Source of the DNA: JAGLOK01 sp023139005
Lineage (GTDB): Bacteria > Bacillota > Clostridia > Christensenellales > UMGS416
DNA length: 64,000 nucleotides
Direction: 5' to 3'
Assembly (NCBI GenBank): GCA_030637745.1
Contig: DAOWFX010000123.1
Span: 1-64,000, forward strand
In this document: one piece after another, positions 19,039-27,944 of the stretch
Layout of the letters: each line of letters starts with the position of its first letter
Numbering within the stretch: the first letter of the stretch is position 1
Position numbers and translations under genes: made by a program
Notes under the pieces: generated by a model
What the model was told of the DNA's origin: nothing
Seen by the model: the letters and a program-made list of their open reading frames with translations, nothing else
Database searches by the model: none

Positions 19039-19137
19039 AAAATGTCAACATATATTCTCATAAATCTTTATTAGAGTTTCATTAGAAGATATAATGTGCT
19101 AGAATAGATTGAAAAAATAGTGGAGGATAAATACAAT

Positions 19138-20358
19138 ATGGGAAAGCAAAAAAACATGCTAATTGCACAATCGGGAGGACCTACTGCTGTCATTAATGCA
19201 AGCGTTGTTGGCGCTTATACAGCAGCTTTAGATCTTGGATTTGATAATATATATGCAGCGAATGAAGGCATACAGGGCGTTTTAAAAAATGAGATCATCG
19301 ACCTAAAGGCAGCAGATCAACGTATCGTTGAAGGACTAAAATACACACCATCTGCAGGACTAGGATCATGTAGATACAAGATGTCAAAAGACATTGATGA
19401 TCCTGATTACAAAAGAGTTTTTGACAAACTCCAGGAGCTAAACGTGGGTTATTTCTTCTATAATGGCGGGAATGATTCTATGGATACAGCAGATAAGCTT
19501 AACGATTATGCAGTCAAGCATAAGCTTGATATCAAGGTCATGGGAATACCTAAGACTGTTGATAATGACTTGGTAGGCACCGACCATTGCCCTGGCTTTG
19601 GAAGTGCTGCAAAGTACTTAAATACCACACTTGCAGTTTCAGCATATGATTGTTATACGTATTCAACACCGACTATTATATTGATGGAGACCATGGGACG
19701 CCACGCAGGGTGGCTTGCAGCATCTTGTGCATGTGCAAAATATAATGGTGAAAGAATTGCAGACAGGATATATTTACCTGAATCAGTATTTGACTTAGAT
19801 GATTTCATTGCAGATACAAAGAAGCTATTTGAGGAAAAAGGAATGGTATTCATCGTTGTATCAGAAGGCATCAAAGACAAGAGCGGAGAGTTCCTGCTTT
19901 CAGGAACCTCAGTTAATGACAATTTCGGACATGCACAACTAGGGGGTGTCTCAATTTTCTTACAGCAGAAAATCGCAGAACATATCACACCACGTTGCAA
20001 GGTCATTAATCCCAATATCATTCAGCGTGCAGCAGCACATGTAGTTTCTGAAACAGATTTAAATGAAACATACAATGCAGGATATTTAGCTCTAAAAGAG
20101 GCAGCAGCAGGCAAGAGTGGTTACATGATTGGCTATGAACGTCTGCAGGATGAACCATATGTCATAAACTATAGACTTGTACCGCTATCTAGCGTTGCAA
20201 ATGCAGAAAAGACTGTGCCACAAGAGTGGATTATCGAAGGTAAAGATTTGACAGATGATATTATCAAATATACTACACCATTGATGGAAGGGGAGGTTGC
20301 TCTGAGACATAAGGATGGATTGCCAGTGTTTGAAAGGCTACCGAGAGTATTTATATAA
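19138..20358 (+). CDS. pfp: 6-phosphofructokinase, pyrophosphate-dependent type
   Basis: 406-residue phosphofructokinase converting fructose 6-phosphate to the 1,6-bisphosphate. Residues that separate donor types point to PPi: Asp113 in GGNDS (ATP enzymes have Gly) and Lys139 in PKTVDND (ATP enzymes have PGTIDND). The N-terminus reads AQSGGPTAVINAS. Use of PPi makes the step reversible and saves ATP, common in anaerobic Clostridia. The ATG at 19138 is chosen; an in-frame GTG at 19120 overlaps the GGAGG that serves as its ribosome binding site. Confidence 0.92.
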   Translation: MGKQKNMLIAQSGGPTAVINASVVGAYTAALDLGFDNIYAANEGIQGVLKNEIIDLKAADQRIVEGLKYTPSAGLGSCRYKMSKDIDDPDYKRVFDKLQELNVGYFFYNGGNDSMDTADKLNDYAVKHKLDIKVMGIPKTVDNDLVGTDHCPGFGSAAKYLNTTLAVSAYDCYTYSTPTIILMETMGRHAGWLAASCACAKYNGERIADRIYLPESVFDLDDFIADTKKLFEEKGMVFIVVSEGIKDKSGEFLLSGTSVNDNFGHAQLGGVSIFLQQKIAEHITPRCKVINPNIIQRAAAHVVSETDLNETYNAGYLALKEAAAGKSGYMIGYERLQDEPYVINYRLVPLSSVANAEKTVPQEWIIEGKDLTDDIIKYTTPLMEGEVALRHKDGLPVFERLPRVFI

Positions 20359-20370
20359 CAACATATCAAG

Positions 20371-20398
20371 AAAAGCTGTAAGAAATCACAGCTTTTTT
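20371..20398 (+). terminator. Terminator of PPi-PFK, shared region with opposing gene
   Basis: AAAAGCTGT (20371-20379) pairs with ACAGCTTTT (20388-20396) over 9 bp with an 8-nt loop, followed by T. The right arm also encodes the last codons and stop of the convergent minus-strand gene that ends at 20386. Confidence 0.8.
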
Positions 20399-21381
20399 AT
20401 ATTGGGCAATTTTCCTTTATAGATTGCAAGGCCTATCTGCGAAAAATTGAATCTTGCATATCCACCATAGTCTTGGTTTCTTACTATCTCGGATGTATCT
20501 CTTGCTTCCTTTGATTCTGTTCCTAGACCAGCTCCGGTGCCTTCATAGTACAGATAATATGTATCATTGTGTTTAAAAACAGTTCCGAACCACAATGCAC
20601 CTTCATCCCATGTACCAATTTCACCTCTTAATAAAATAGGATTATTTTCATATCGTCTCCAGTGAATCAGATCATCAGAAGTTGCAAGACCGAAGCCCAA
20701 AGGATAATCAGAATATTGGTTGCATCCACCATAAACCATATAGTATTGATTAGTTTCATACCATATTCGAGCAGTGGAAACACTGAACTCGTCAAAAGCA
20801 CCTGTCTTTTTTGTTGGAGAGAATATTAATTCTTCAGTAGATTCATCAAAGTGTATTCCGTCTTGACTTTTGCATACATAAAATTCATAGTACCCATCTT
20901 GAGTTGGTGATGATTTTTTCTGATAAAACAGATATACCATACCATCTCTTATAACAACTTCAGGTGCAAAGGCATTATCTATAATAGGAGTTTTATGTTT
21001 CATAAAATTATATCCATCATTGGAAATTGCAAGTCCGATGATAGAGGGTTTGTCATATGAATGCCCAGAATAGTATAAGTAAACTTTATCTTTAATAACC
21101 ACAGTAGCTGGATCAAGAATATGATTTGTATCATAATCATCTTTATTTTCACTGACTTTTATTATTGGATTACGGTCATAAAAATCCCAGTTCACACCAT
21201 CAAATTCATCCGCCTTACAATAAGCAACTCCAATTTGATCATGACATTCTTCTCCTTGACCACGAAAGTACATTAGAATCTTATCCCTGTACTCTAGAAC
21301 ATCAGGATTTGCAACATGCATGCTGTGAAAAGTGTTTGGAGTTTTTGAAATGACTGGGTTACTTTTATAACGGTTAAACAT
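20386..21381 (-). CDS. Five-bladed beta-propeller glycoside hydrolase-like protein
   Basis: 331 residues resembling the GH43/GH32/GH130 five-bladed propeller clan: N-terminal NPVI and MHVANPDVL, repeated YLYYSGH / MVYLFYQKK / YYLYYEG blade strands, acidic residues in HILDPATVV and NAFAPEVV, and a C-terminal GLAIYKGKLP. No signal peptide, so intracellular, acting on imported oligosaccharide or as a phosphorylase. Family cannot be fixed by eye. A ribokinase gene lies upstream on the same strand. Start has GAGGTG. Confidence 0.72.
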   Translation of the reverse strand: MFNRYKSNPVISKTPNTFHSMHVANPDVLEYRDKILMYFRGQGEECHDQIGVAYCKADEFDGVNWDFYDRNPIIKVSENKDDYDTNHILDPATVVIKDKVYLYYSGHSYDKPSIIGLAISNDGYNFMKHKTPIIDNAFAPEVVIRDGMVYLFYQKKSSPTQDGYYEFYVCKSQDGIHFDESTEELIFSPTKKTGAFDEFSVSTARIWYETNQYYMVYGGCNQYSDYPLGFGLATSDDLIHWRRYENNPILLRGEIGTWDEGALWFGTVFKHNDTYYLYYEGTGAGLGTESKEARDTSEIVRNQDYGGYARFNFSQIGLAIYKGKLPNIKKL

Positions 21382-21611
21382 ATGTTCACCTCATTATTTG
21401 ATAGATGGTAAATGCATAGAAATAGCAAAAGTCGGACTTATATTACTGCTTTTCTGTTGAAGTATCAAATGGAAACAAGATATGCAAAAGATCAGCAGAA
21501 AACTATATAATATACTTATCCTTTAATATGGAACAATATTTACAACCAACATAGTCACTCTGTCTGTTTTTTATTATCTGTCCCGTTTCTTTCATTTCTA
21601 TTGCCCATTGA

Positions 21612-22520
21612 TTAATTAGGATGAGAAGTTAAGAAATTCATGATTGCATGATGACTAACTTCGTCATTTTGTGCACCTGCACCTTGAACTGCGAGGGCTC
21701 CGGCGGCGTTTGCATACTTCAATGCCTCTTCAACAGAATATCCTCTGCAAAGTGCAGAAGCAAGTCCAGCGTTGAAACAATCACCTGCACCAATAGTATC
21801 AACCAGTTCAACATCATATGCAGGACATGTAATCGTCTTCTGAGCATCAACATAATATAGGCCCTTATTACCCATAGTACATATTACAGCACCTGCACCA
21901 AGCGCTAGCAACGACTCGCACGATGATTTGATATCAGCACCCTTTGCGATAAAATCAATTTCGCTTTCATTGGGTGTAATGTAATCAACATTTTTTAGCA
22001 ATTCCAAGGGAAGTGGTTTTGCAGGAGCAGGATCAAGAATTACAATACCACCTGCTTCTTTCATGATTTTTGCAGCACAAACGACACTTTCCATAGGGAT
22101 TTCAAGTTGAAGCAATAAATATTTGCATTTCGTAATTTCAATAGAGTTATGCATGATATATTCCGGTGTCACACATCCATTGGCCCCATCGATGATGGTG
22201 ATTCTATTCTCGCCTGTTTTATCCACTTCTATGAGGGCCGTGCCTGTTGATGCATCATAACATGTTTCTACATAGCTGTAATGCGTACCGGCTCTTTCAA
22301 AGTTTCTTTCATACATAGATGCATAAATATCATTACCCATCATACCAAACATGTAAGTAGCAATTCCCATTTTTGAAGCGGCTATTGCTTGATTTCCACC
22401 TTTTCCACCACAAATATAATCCAAAGATTTTCCATGAACGGTTTGACCAGGTAGTGCAAATTCATCAACCTTTGCTGTGAGATCGATATTAAGAGAACCA
22501 ACAATACAAATTTTATCCAT
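21612..22520 (-). CDS. rbsK: Ribokinase-family sugar kinase
   Basis: 302-residue PfkB-family kinase matching ribokinase: VGSLNIDLTAKVDEFALPGQTV, GGKGGNQAIAASKMG (PfkB signature 1, about 37-51), VILDPAPAKPL, ITPNESE, and DTIGAGDCFNAG (signature 2, catalytic Asp about 246). It phosphorylates ribose or deoxyribose at the 5-OH. It lies between the propeller gene (230 bp downstream) and ispE (divergent). The ribose-type ABC transporter of this window is 11 kb away, so a direct link is uncertain. Confidence 0.92.
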   Translation of the reverse strand: MDKICIVGSLNIDLTAKVDEFALPGQTVHGKSLDYICGGKGGNQAIAASKMGIATYMFGMMGNDIYASMYERNFERAGTHYSYVETCYDASTGTALIEVDKTGENRITIIDGANGCVTPEYIMHNSIEITKCKYLLLQLEIPMESVVCAAKIMKEAGGIVILDPAPAKPLPLELLKNVDYITPNESEIDFIAKGADIKSSCESLLALGAGAVICTMGNKGLYYVDAQKTITCPAYDVELVDTIGAGDCFNAGLASALCRGYSVEEALKYANAAGALAVQGAGAQNDEVSHHAIMNFLTSHPN

Positions 22521-22608
22521 AATAAATCACCTTTACTCATGTTACTATAAATGCAATATGCTATGCAAGCGTATATAAGCATATTTGTCCAAAATGAAAA
22601 GACAGTAA

Positions 22609-22637
22609 TTGCGCATACAGTGTAGTGCATATATAAT
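22609..22637 (+). promoter_or_regulatory. ispE promoter placing transcription start at the start codon
   Basis: TTGCGC (22609-22614), 17-bp spacer, TATAAT (22632-22637). The usual start point 6-7 nt beyond the -10 box falls on the A of the ispE ATG (22644). No Shine-Dalgarno lies in the six intervening bases, so the mRNA is probably leaderless. Confidence 0.6.
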
Positions 22638-22643
22638 AAGCAC

Positions 22644-23522
22644 ATGGATAAACATAATAAAAAAATTCGTTTACAAGCAAATGCAAAAATCAATCTTTCA
22701 CTATATATTACCGGACAAAGAGAAGATGGATATCATCTAATCGACAGTGTGTTTGCACCTATCGATCTTTGTGATGTGGTTACTATCAAGAAAGGTAAAG
22801 AGGGTATCGCAATACGATGTAGCGATCATGATTTGGCGCATCCTTCTAATACCGCATACAAAGCAGCGCAGATAATGATGCAACACTACAAAGCTATTGA
22901 GGGGGTTGAAATATTTATTGAAAAGCATATTCCTGCAATGGCAGGCTTGGGTGGCGGTAGTGCAGATGCAGCTGCAACACTATTGGGAATAATGAAGCTA
23001 TATGATATTTCTATAGAACAAGAAGTACTAGAACGTATTGCACTGGAAATTGGTGCAGATGTCCCTTTTTTCCTAGGGAATAGTGCAGCGAGGATTCAAG
23101 GCATTGGAGAGAAAGTTACCCCAATAAACCAAAAAGAACATATGAATATTACTCTAGTAAAACCAAATGTATCACTAAGTACACCCGTTGTATATAGAAA
23201 ATATGATGAAATTAATACATCATATAAAGGAGATTGCGACAAACTCATTAATTATTTGAAACAAGGTGATTTAACTGCTATATCTAGTAGTATGTATAAT
23301 GATTTGCAACAATCTGCAAGCGATCTGTGCCCTGAAGTTAATGAAGCGATTCTATACTTACAAAAAAGTGGTGCTATGAATGCAATTATGACAGGAAGTG
23401 GATCGTGTGTATTTGGAATTTTTGAAAATGAAGATTTAGTGAAAACTACAGTACAAAATTACAAGGGAAAGAGTACCATCTATTCTATAAAAACAGTTGA
23501 TAAACCTATTTTAATCATATAA
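22644..23522 (+). CDS. ispE: 4-diphosphocytidyl-2-C-methyl-D-erythritol kinase
   Basis: 292-residue GHMP kinase of the MEP isoprenoid pathway, phosphorylating CDP-methylerythritol. Seen: AKINLSLYITGQREDGYHLIDSV (about 13-35), the ATP loop MAGLGGGSADAAATLLG (about 98-114), GADVPFFLGN and C-terminal MTGSGSCVFGIF. Only one in-frame start stands before the conserved AKINL, ATG 22644, and it has no Shine-Dalgarno. Divergent from ribokinase. Length normal. Confidence 0.95.
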   Translation: MDKHNKKIRLQANAKINLSLYITGQREDGYHLIDSVFAPIDLCDVVTIKKGKEGIAIRCSDHDLAHPSNTAYKAAQIMMQHYKAIEGVEIFIEKHIPAMAGLGGGSADAAATLLGIMKLYDISIEQEVLERIALEIGADVPFFLGNSAARIQGIGEKVTPINQKEHMNITLVKPNVSLSTPVVYRKYDEINTSYKGDCDKLINYLKQGDLTAISSSMYNDLQQSASDLCPEVNEAILYLQKSGAMNAIMTGSGSCVFGIFENEDLVKTTVQNYKGKSTIYSIKTVDKPILII

Positions 23523-23690
23523 TTCTTAGTGAAATGCTCTGATTTAATAAGCTCTTTGATTTTCACTGTCTTGTTTCTTCTAGAATAATCAAAAAAAGAC
23601 ATATATATTTTTTAACATAAGGTTCCATTTATCAGTTTTTCTTGTATAATATAAGAATAAATAGGAGTTTACTTTTTTAAGGAAAATATA

Positions 23691-24116
23691 ATGGATAAAA
23701 GAATTATTATAAATATAGTAGGAGAGCAAACCATCGGTGACGAAATCAATCGAACAGAGTTTGTAACCGAAGGTCGTTATTCTGAAGAAAATGGCAAGAA
23801 GCGTCTTGAATATGATGAGAGCAAGGTGCTTGGACTTGAAGGCTCTGTAACATCAATCGAAGTTGATGGTGATACAGTATCATTAATGCGTTCTGGGAGC
23901 ACAACAACGCATATGATTATGCGTAAAGGCGAAAAATGCTTAAACCATTACCAAACGCCTTTTGGTGCAGTTGAGATGGGTATATTTCCATTACAGGTGA
24001 AGTGTGATATGGATCAAAACCATGGAGAGCTTAATTTAACATATCAACTTGATGTAGAAGGAACCTATGCAAGCTTGAATCAATTAAAGGTCTCATATAC
24101 TGAACCAAGAAATTAA
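23691..24116 (+). CDS. DUF1934 (YwiB-like) beta-barrel protein
   Basis: 141 residues of the DUF1934 family (Bacillus YwiB): IINIVGEQTIGDEINRTEFVTEGRY, VTSIEVDGDTVSLMRSG, LNHYQTPFGAVEMGIFP and a C-terminal YQLDVEG. A small cytoplasmic beta-barrel of unknown role, often encoded near argS in Clostridia. Preceded by AAGGAAA and a TATAAT at 23645-23650. Probably the first gene of a three-gene unit, the next starting 1 bp after its stop. Confidence 0.85.
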   Translation: MDKRIIINIVGEQTIGDEINRTEFVTEGRYSEENGKKRLEYDESKVLGLEGSVTSIEVDGDTVSLMRSGSTTTHMIMRKGEKCLNHYQTPFGAVEMGIFPLQVKCDMDQNHGELNLTYQLDVEGTYASLNQLKVSYTEPRN

Positions 24117-24117
24117 A

Positions 24118-24654
24118 ATGAATAATGATAAAATTGAAACAATAAAACGGCAATTGAATCTTTACTTTGCAGACAATCATACGAAATATAAATTCACCAT
24201 TCAATATAATGGTGAATGTTTAATAGCAATTTTCAAAGGAAACAAACTAGATAACATAAACCTTAATAATTTACCGGATTTCATATCTGGTTATGAGTAT
24301 GAAAAAAATAGGATTTCATTTCATCTATCAAATACATGGATCAAGCAGAGTACAAGAAGCATTAAAGCATATGAGTACAACACAACAGATGTAGGGATTT
24401 ATAGTCAGATACGAAGGTTGGATAAGCAGATAGACTTTAATTTGACAGGAGGAACTTGGACAGAGGAAATGTTTGTTCTTGCAAGAAATATTCTCTATTT
24501 TCTCCATACAAAATCAGAAAGCATACAAGCAAATACAATAATAAGATGCAAGAGATTGTACAATGAATTGCAAATCAAAGCACAAATACCCAAAGAACTA
24601 ATTGTTGGATATAAAAATGCTTTGACAACAATAGCGCACAGCAAGGGGACATAA
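24118..24654 (+). CDS. Conserved-context hypothetical protein, 178 aa
   Basis: I do not recognise this 178-residue protein. It is soluble and mixed alpha/beta: an N-terminal helix (NNDKIETIKRQLNLYF), strands to about residue 95, then helices (TWTEEMFVLARNILYFL, about 118-134). No signal peptide, membrane segment, Cys cluster or nucleotide motif. Its ATG follows the DUF1934 stop by one base and its stop abuts the next ATG, so it is translationally coupled to both neighbours and is surely expressed. Confidence 0.75.
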   Translation: MNNDKIETIKRQLNLYFADNHTKYKFTIQYNGECLIAIFKGNKLDNINLNNLPDFISGYEYEKNRISFHLSNTWIKQSTRSIKAYEYNTTDVGIYSQIRRLDKQIDFNLTGGTWTEEMFVLARNILYFLHTKSESIQANTIIRCKRLYNELQIKAQIPKELIVGYKNALTTIAHSKGT

Positions 24655-25290
24655 ATGATTATTACATGGCTAGGTCACTCATGTTTTGAAATAGAAGGAG
24701 AACACATCACTGTTATTACAGATCCATATAACGATTCTGTCGGCTATCCAATGAGATCAAGGGGAGCAGATTTTGCAACTGTCAGCCATCATCATGCAGA
24801 TCACGATGAAACATCTTGGATTATTGGATGCGAAGTTGTCAGTGGATTAGGTAAACATGATTTATCTAGTGCAACCTTTCTTGGAATTGAATCTTTTCAT
24901 GACAAAAAAGAGGGTGCGATTAGAGGTCCAAATACGATATTCAAATTTGAAATAGACGGAATTGCTTTCTGTCATTTGGGAGACTTGGGCCATGTTATCG
25001 ATGAAAAAACATGGCGTAAGATAGGTAATGTTGATGTTTTGTTTGTACCAATAGGTGGTACATACACTATTGATGCATATGATGCGAAGAAGGTAATAGA
25101 TGCATTGGATCCGCATTTGAGCATTGCAATGCAGTATAGGAATACTGCATGCAATTTTCCGATTGACACACAAGATGAGTTCATGTGGCTAACAAAGGGA
25201 ACAAAAATGAAGGAAAGTTCTATTCGTTTTAGTTTTGAGGAACTTCATAAATCAAGTAGCATCGTATCTTTGGAGTGGAAAAGGGTATGA
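24655..25290 (+). CDS. UPF0173-type metal-dependent hydrolase
   Basis: 211-residue metallo-beta-lactamase fold protein of the UPF0173/YtkL-like group: ITWLGHSCFEIEG at the N-terminus, metal motif SHHHADHDE (about 45-53), FCHLGDLGH (about 103-111) and VPIGGTYTIDA. These cytoplasmic proteins are phosphodiesterase-like; the substrate is unknown. Its start directly follows the upstream stop. Confidence 0.88.
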   Translation: MIITWLGHSCFEIEGEHITVITDPYNDSVGYPMRSRGADFATVSHHHADHDETSWIIGCEVVSGLGKHDLSSATFLGIESFHDKKEGAIRGPNTIFKFEIDGIAFCHLGDLGHVIDEKTWRKIGNVDVLFVPIGGTYTIDAYDAKKVIDALDPHLSIAMQYRNTACNFPIDTQDEFMWLTKGTKMKESSIRFSFEELHKSSSIVSLEWKRV

Positions 25291-25371
25291 TTTTGCATAA
25301 ATTATGTCGATATGATAAAATATGTATCGGGGGAAGCTTAGTTATCTAAGCATATGGAAAGGAGCCTTTGG

Positions 25372-25668
25372 GTGGTTTCTACGAATAAAAAATACAAGCG
25401 CAGAAGAATTGTGCTTATTCTTGGTGTTGTCGTACCATTGCTTTGTTATGCAGGGTTTGTTTTTTCACAAAACTTAAGGACATATAATAATCTCAAAGCG
25501 CAGCGCATCATTGCAGAACAAGAATATGAAGAAGCACAGCAGGAAAATGAACAATTAGAGCAAGAAGTTGAATTTACAAAAACTGATGACTTCATCGTAC
25601 AAAAAGCAAGAGAATTATTGGGATATGTAAAGCCCGGAGAAGTTAAGTTTGTTGAAGAAAACGACTAA
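25372..25668 (+). CDS. DivIC/FtsL-like septum formation initiator
   Basis: About 99 residues: a basic N-terminus (NKKYKRRR), one membrane helix (about 12-34), then a heptad coiled coil (about 38-75, rich in A/E/Q/L) and the family tail DDFIVQKARELLGYVKPGEV. This fits the DivIC/FtsB/FtsL family of divisome scaffold proteins. GTG at 25372 is preferred because AAAGGAG (25358-25364) sits 7 nt before it; the ATG at 25354 precedes that ribosome binding site. Followed by a strong terminator. Confidence 0.88.
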   Translation: MVSTNKKYKRRRIVLILGVVVPLLCYAGFVFSQNLRTYNNLKAQRIIAEQEYEEAQQENEQLEQEVEFTKTDDFIVQKARELLGYVKPGEVKFVEEND

Positions 25669-25691
25669 GTACATTTAAGGAATTAATTATT

Positions 25692-25719
25692 AAAATCGAC
25701 GAAATATTCGTCGATTTTT
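25692..25719 (+). terminator. Intrinsic terminator
   Basis: Perfect 12-bp stem AAAATCGACGAA (25692-25703) / TTCGTCGATTTT (25707-25718) with a 3-nt loop and a T-run at 25715-25719. It ends the DivIC-like transcript. Confidence 0.9.
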
Positions 25720-25764
25720 GAATATTGTTGTATAATTATTATCTAGTCAAAATCAGAGGCATAT

Positions 25765-27174
25765 ATGAAACTGAACGATATAGCAATCATTGGAATGGGA
25801 ATAATGGGTAAAGCGCTTACTCGTAATTTTCGAATGCTTAAATATACAGTTGCTATCTATGATACACATACAGAAAGCGCTATTGAGTTTGCAAACCAAT
25901 TAAAGACTTATGTTAAACTTTACTCAGATATAAAGTTATTCATTACATCTATTGCAAAGCCCAGAAAGCTATTTATTATGACGTCACCAAACTTGGTCGA
26001 AGAGACAATAAAGTCTATCTTGCCCTTTCTGGATAGAGGAGATGTGATTGTTGATGGCACTGACAGTTATTATCTTGATTCTAAAAGCAGGGCTGAAAGG
26101 TTAAAAAAACAGGGTATTAGATATCTAGACATGGGTATTACAGGTGGAAAACAAAGCATTCAAAACGGAGCTGGTTTGACAGTTGGTGGGGAAGCGGATG
26201 CGTTTGGTTCTTGTTCAAGGATATTCAGACAATTGTCTAAAGAACATCAGGGATATAGTTGTAGTTTGCATGTCGGACAAAGTGGATTAGGACATTTTAC
26301 AAAAATGATTCACGATGCGATTGAATACTCTATTCTGCAAATTATAGCAGAAAGTTATTTTATATTACGCACGTTGATTAATATGCCATGTGACGAGATA
26401 GCAGCATCGTTCAAGTTCATCAACAATGCAAATCACTCATATCTATTGGACATCACAGCACAAATATTAGATAAGACTGATGCAGAGACAGGCAAACCCA
26501 TAATCGACTTAATCATTGATGCGGCAAAGCAAAAAGGGACAGGTAAAGCAGCCGTGCACGAAGCACTTGAATTCAAGACGCCGATGGTGCAAACAGCTAC
26601 AGCAGTTTTCTTCAGATACATTTCAAATGGACGAGAAGAAAGAAGGTTATCAAAGAAGGTACTATCTAAACCGATATTAAAATATGAAGGAGAGAAATAT
26701 CAGCTTGTTGATAGTGTTAGAGATGCGATGAAAGCTTCTATGATTGTTGCATATGCACAAGGATTTCAATTGATTCAAGAGGCCATAAAGCATGAAGATT
26801 TTCATTGCGGTGTTCATGAGATAGTCAGCGTTTGGTGTGGTGCATCAACGATAAAGTCATATATTTTAGACAAAGCAAAAGAAGCCTACTCAAGTGATTA
26901 TCTTGAAAATGTAATGCATGATGATAACGTTGCAAAGATGCTCAAGGAAACACAAACAGGATGGAGAGATACTGTATCCATAGCTGCACGATATGCAGTC
27001 CCCATACCGTCGATTATGAGTGCACTAAGCTATTATGATAGTTTGTCTTCTGGTACTCTGCCTACTAATTTGATACAAGCACAGCGCAATTTCCTAGGTA
27101 AAGACACAGTGAAGCGATATGATATGCAGGGTAATTATGATATCAGTTGGCCGGATTCTTCTTTAAATAATTGA
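25765..27174 (+). CDS. gnd: 6-phosphogluconate dehydrogenase homologue with altered active site
   Basis: 469 residues, full length and colinear with decarboxylating 6PGDH: Rossmann GMGIMG (10-15), VDGTDSYYLD (96-105), GITGGKQ (124-130), KMIHDAIEY (180-188), QKGTGK, and C-terminal NLIQAQRNFLG. In family numbering several key residues differ: Asn102 to Asp100, Ser128 to Thr126, Asn187 to Asp184, His452 to Asp447; Lys183, His186, Glu190 and Arg446 are kept. Asp33 after beta-2 (YDTHT) replaces the NRT of NADP enzymes and suggests NAD. It may use another acid sugar phosphate or be a diverged NAD-type 6PGDH. Its 3' end overlaps the opposing HAD gene by 12 bp. Confidence 0.88.
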   Translation: MKLNDIAIIGMGIMGKALTRNFRMLKYTVAIYDTHTESAIEFANQLKTYVKLYSDIKLFITSIAKPRKLFIMTSPNLVEETIKSILPFLDRGDVIVDGTDSYYLDSKSRAERLKKQGIRYLDMGITGGKQSIQNGAGLTVGGEADAFGSCSRIFRQLSKEHQGYSCSLHVGQSGLGHFTKMIHDAIEYSILQIIAESYFILRTLINMPCDEIAASFKFINNANHSYLLDITAQILDKTDAETGKPIIDLIIDAAKQKGTGKAAVHEALEFKTPMVQTATAVFFRYISNGREERRLSKKVLSKPILKYEGEKYQLVDSVRDAMKASMIVAYAQGFQLIQEAIKHEDFHCGVHEIVSVWCGASTIKSYILDKAKEAYSSDYLENVMHDDNVAKMLKETQTGWRDTVSIAARYAVPIPSIMSALSYYDSLSSGTLPTNLIQAQRNFLGKDTVKRYDMQGNYDISWPDSSLNN

Positions 27175-27873
27175 TTGTGTAAGTAGATCCAACACACTTG
27201 ATATGCGATAATCCTCTTTATAGGGAATGGTGTCCGGTAGAATACTATCTCTGTCTGTTATCCATGCAATATCCAAGCCTGCCTCTTTGGCGCACAACAC
27301 ATCCAGTGCATGATCACCCACGTATAAGCATTCAGATGCGGATAGTTTTAGGTCATCAAGTGCCAATTGCATAATCTTCTGATCAGGCTTGGATACGCCG
27401 ACGATGTCGGATACGATGATAGTTTCAAAGTATTGTGCTAAGCCGCTATCCTTCAAAAAGTCCAGTAGCGTTGTATCGAAATTGGAGACAATAGCCAGTC
27501 TATAACGTTTACAGAGTGTATCAAGGAGAATATTTACCCCATCGATGACTATTTTCTCCTGATTTTGCAGGGGGATTTCCTGTAGTCTATCGAGTAATAT
27601 ATTCTCATCCTCCATTAGCTTGGCGGCACAGGATAGAGCTGATTCATCCATTAGTCTATTGTACTCTTTTTCTTTCATGAATGGTGCACCATTGGTTTCT
27701 TTTTGCACCTGTATACCGATAGTGATGTGCAATTGCTTTTGTATGCAAAGTGGTGGTATTCTATTTATATTGACACCCACTTGTTTGAGTCTATTTCGAT
27801 ACATCTCATCCCAGCTGGGAACGAAATGAATCAAGGTGTCACCAACATCAAAAATGATTGCTTTATATTTCAT
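27163..27873 (-). CDS. HAD-superfamily phosphatase
   Basis: 236-residue HAD-IA hydrolase: motif I FDVGDTL (about 7-13), a helical cap, motif II VSNFD (about 122), motif III Lys in GVSKPD, motif IV GDHALDVLCAKEAG. Probably dephosphorylates a sugar phosphate or similar small molecule. The start at 27873 follows AAAAAGGAGA; a longer frame to 27999 runs through a terminator and is not credible. Neighbours act in sugar metabolism. Confidence 0.88.
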   Translation of the reverse strand: MKYKAIIFDVGDTLIHFVPSWDEMYRNRLKQVGVNINRIPPLCIQKQLHITIGIQVQKETNGAPFMKEKEYNRLMDESALSCAAKLMEDENILLDRLQEIPLQNQEKIVIDGVNILLDTLCKRYRLAIVSNFDTTLLDFLKDSGLAQYFETIIVSDIVGVSKPDQKIMQLALDDLKLSASECLYVGDHALDVLCAKEAGLDIAWITDRDSILPDTIPYKEDYRISSVLDLLTQSII

Positions 27874-27901
27874 ACTGTCTCCTTTTTCAATATTATACCA
27901 T

Positions 27902-27930
27902 AAAAAAAGGCTTGCTTGAATGCAGGCCTT
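27902..27930 (-). terminator. Terminator of Gfo/Idh/MocA gene
   Basis: AAGGCTTGC (27907-27915) pairs with GCAGGCCTT (27922-27930), one G-U pair, 6-nt loop, and on the minus strand seven T follow (27908 down to 27902). Confidence 0.85.
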
Positions 27931-27944
27931 CAATCTAACTGATG

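Noticed and set aside
25335..25350. GCTTAG-TTAT-CTAAGC hairpin before the DivIC-like gene
   Set aside because: Only 6 bp with no T-run; too short to call a terminator or riboregulator.
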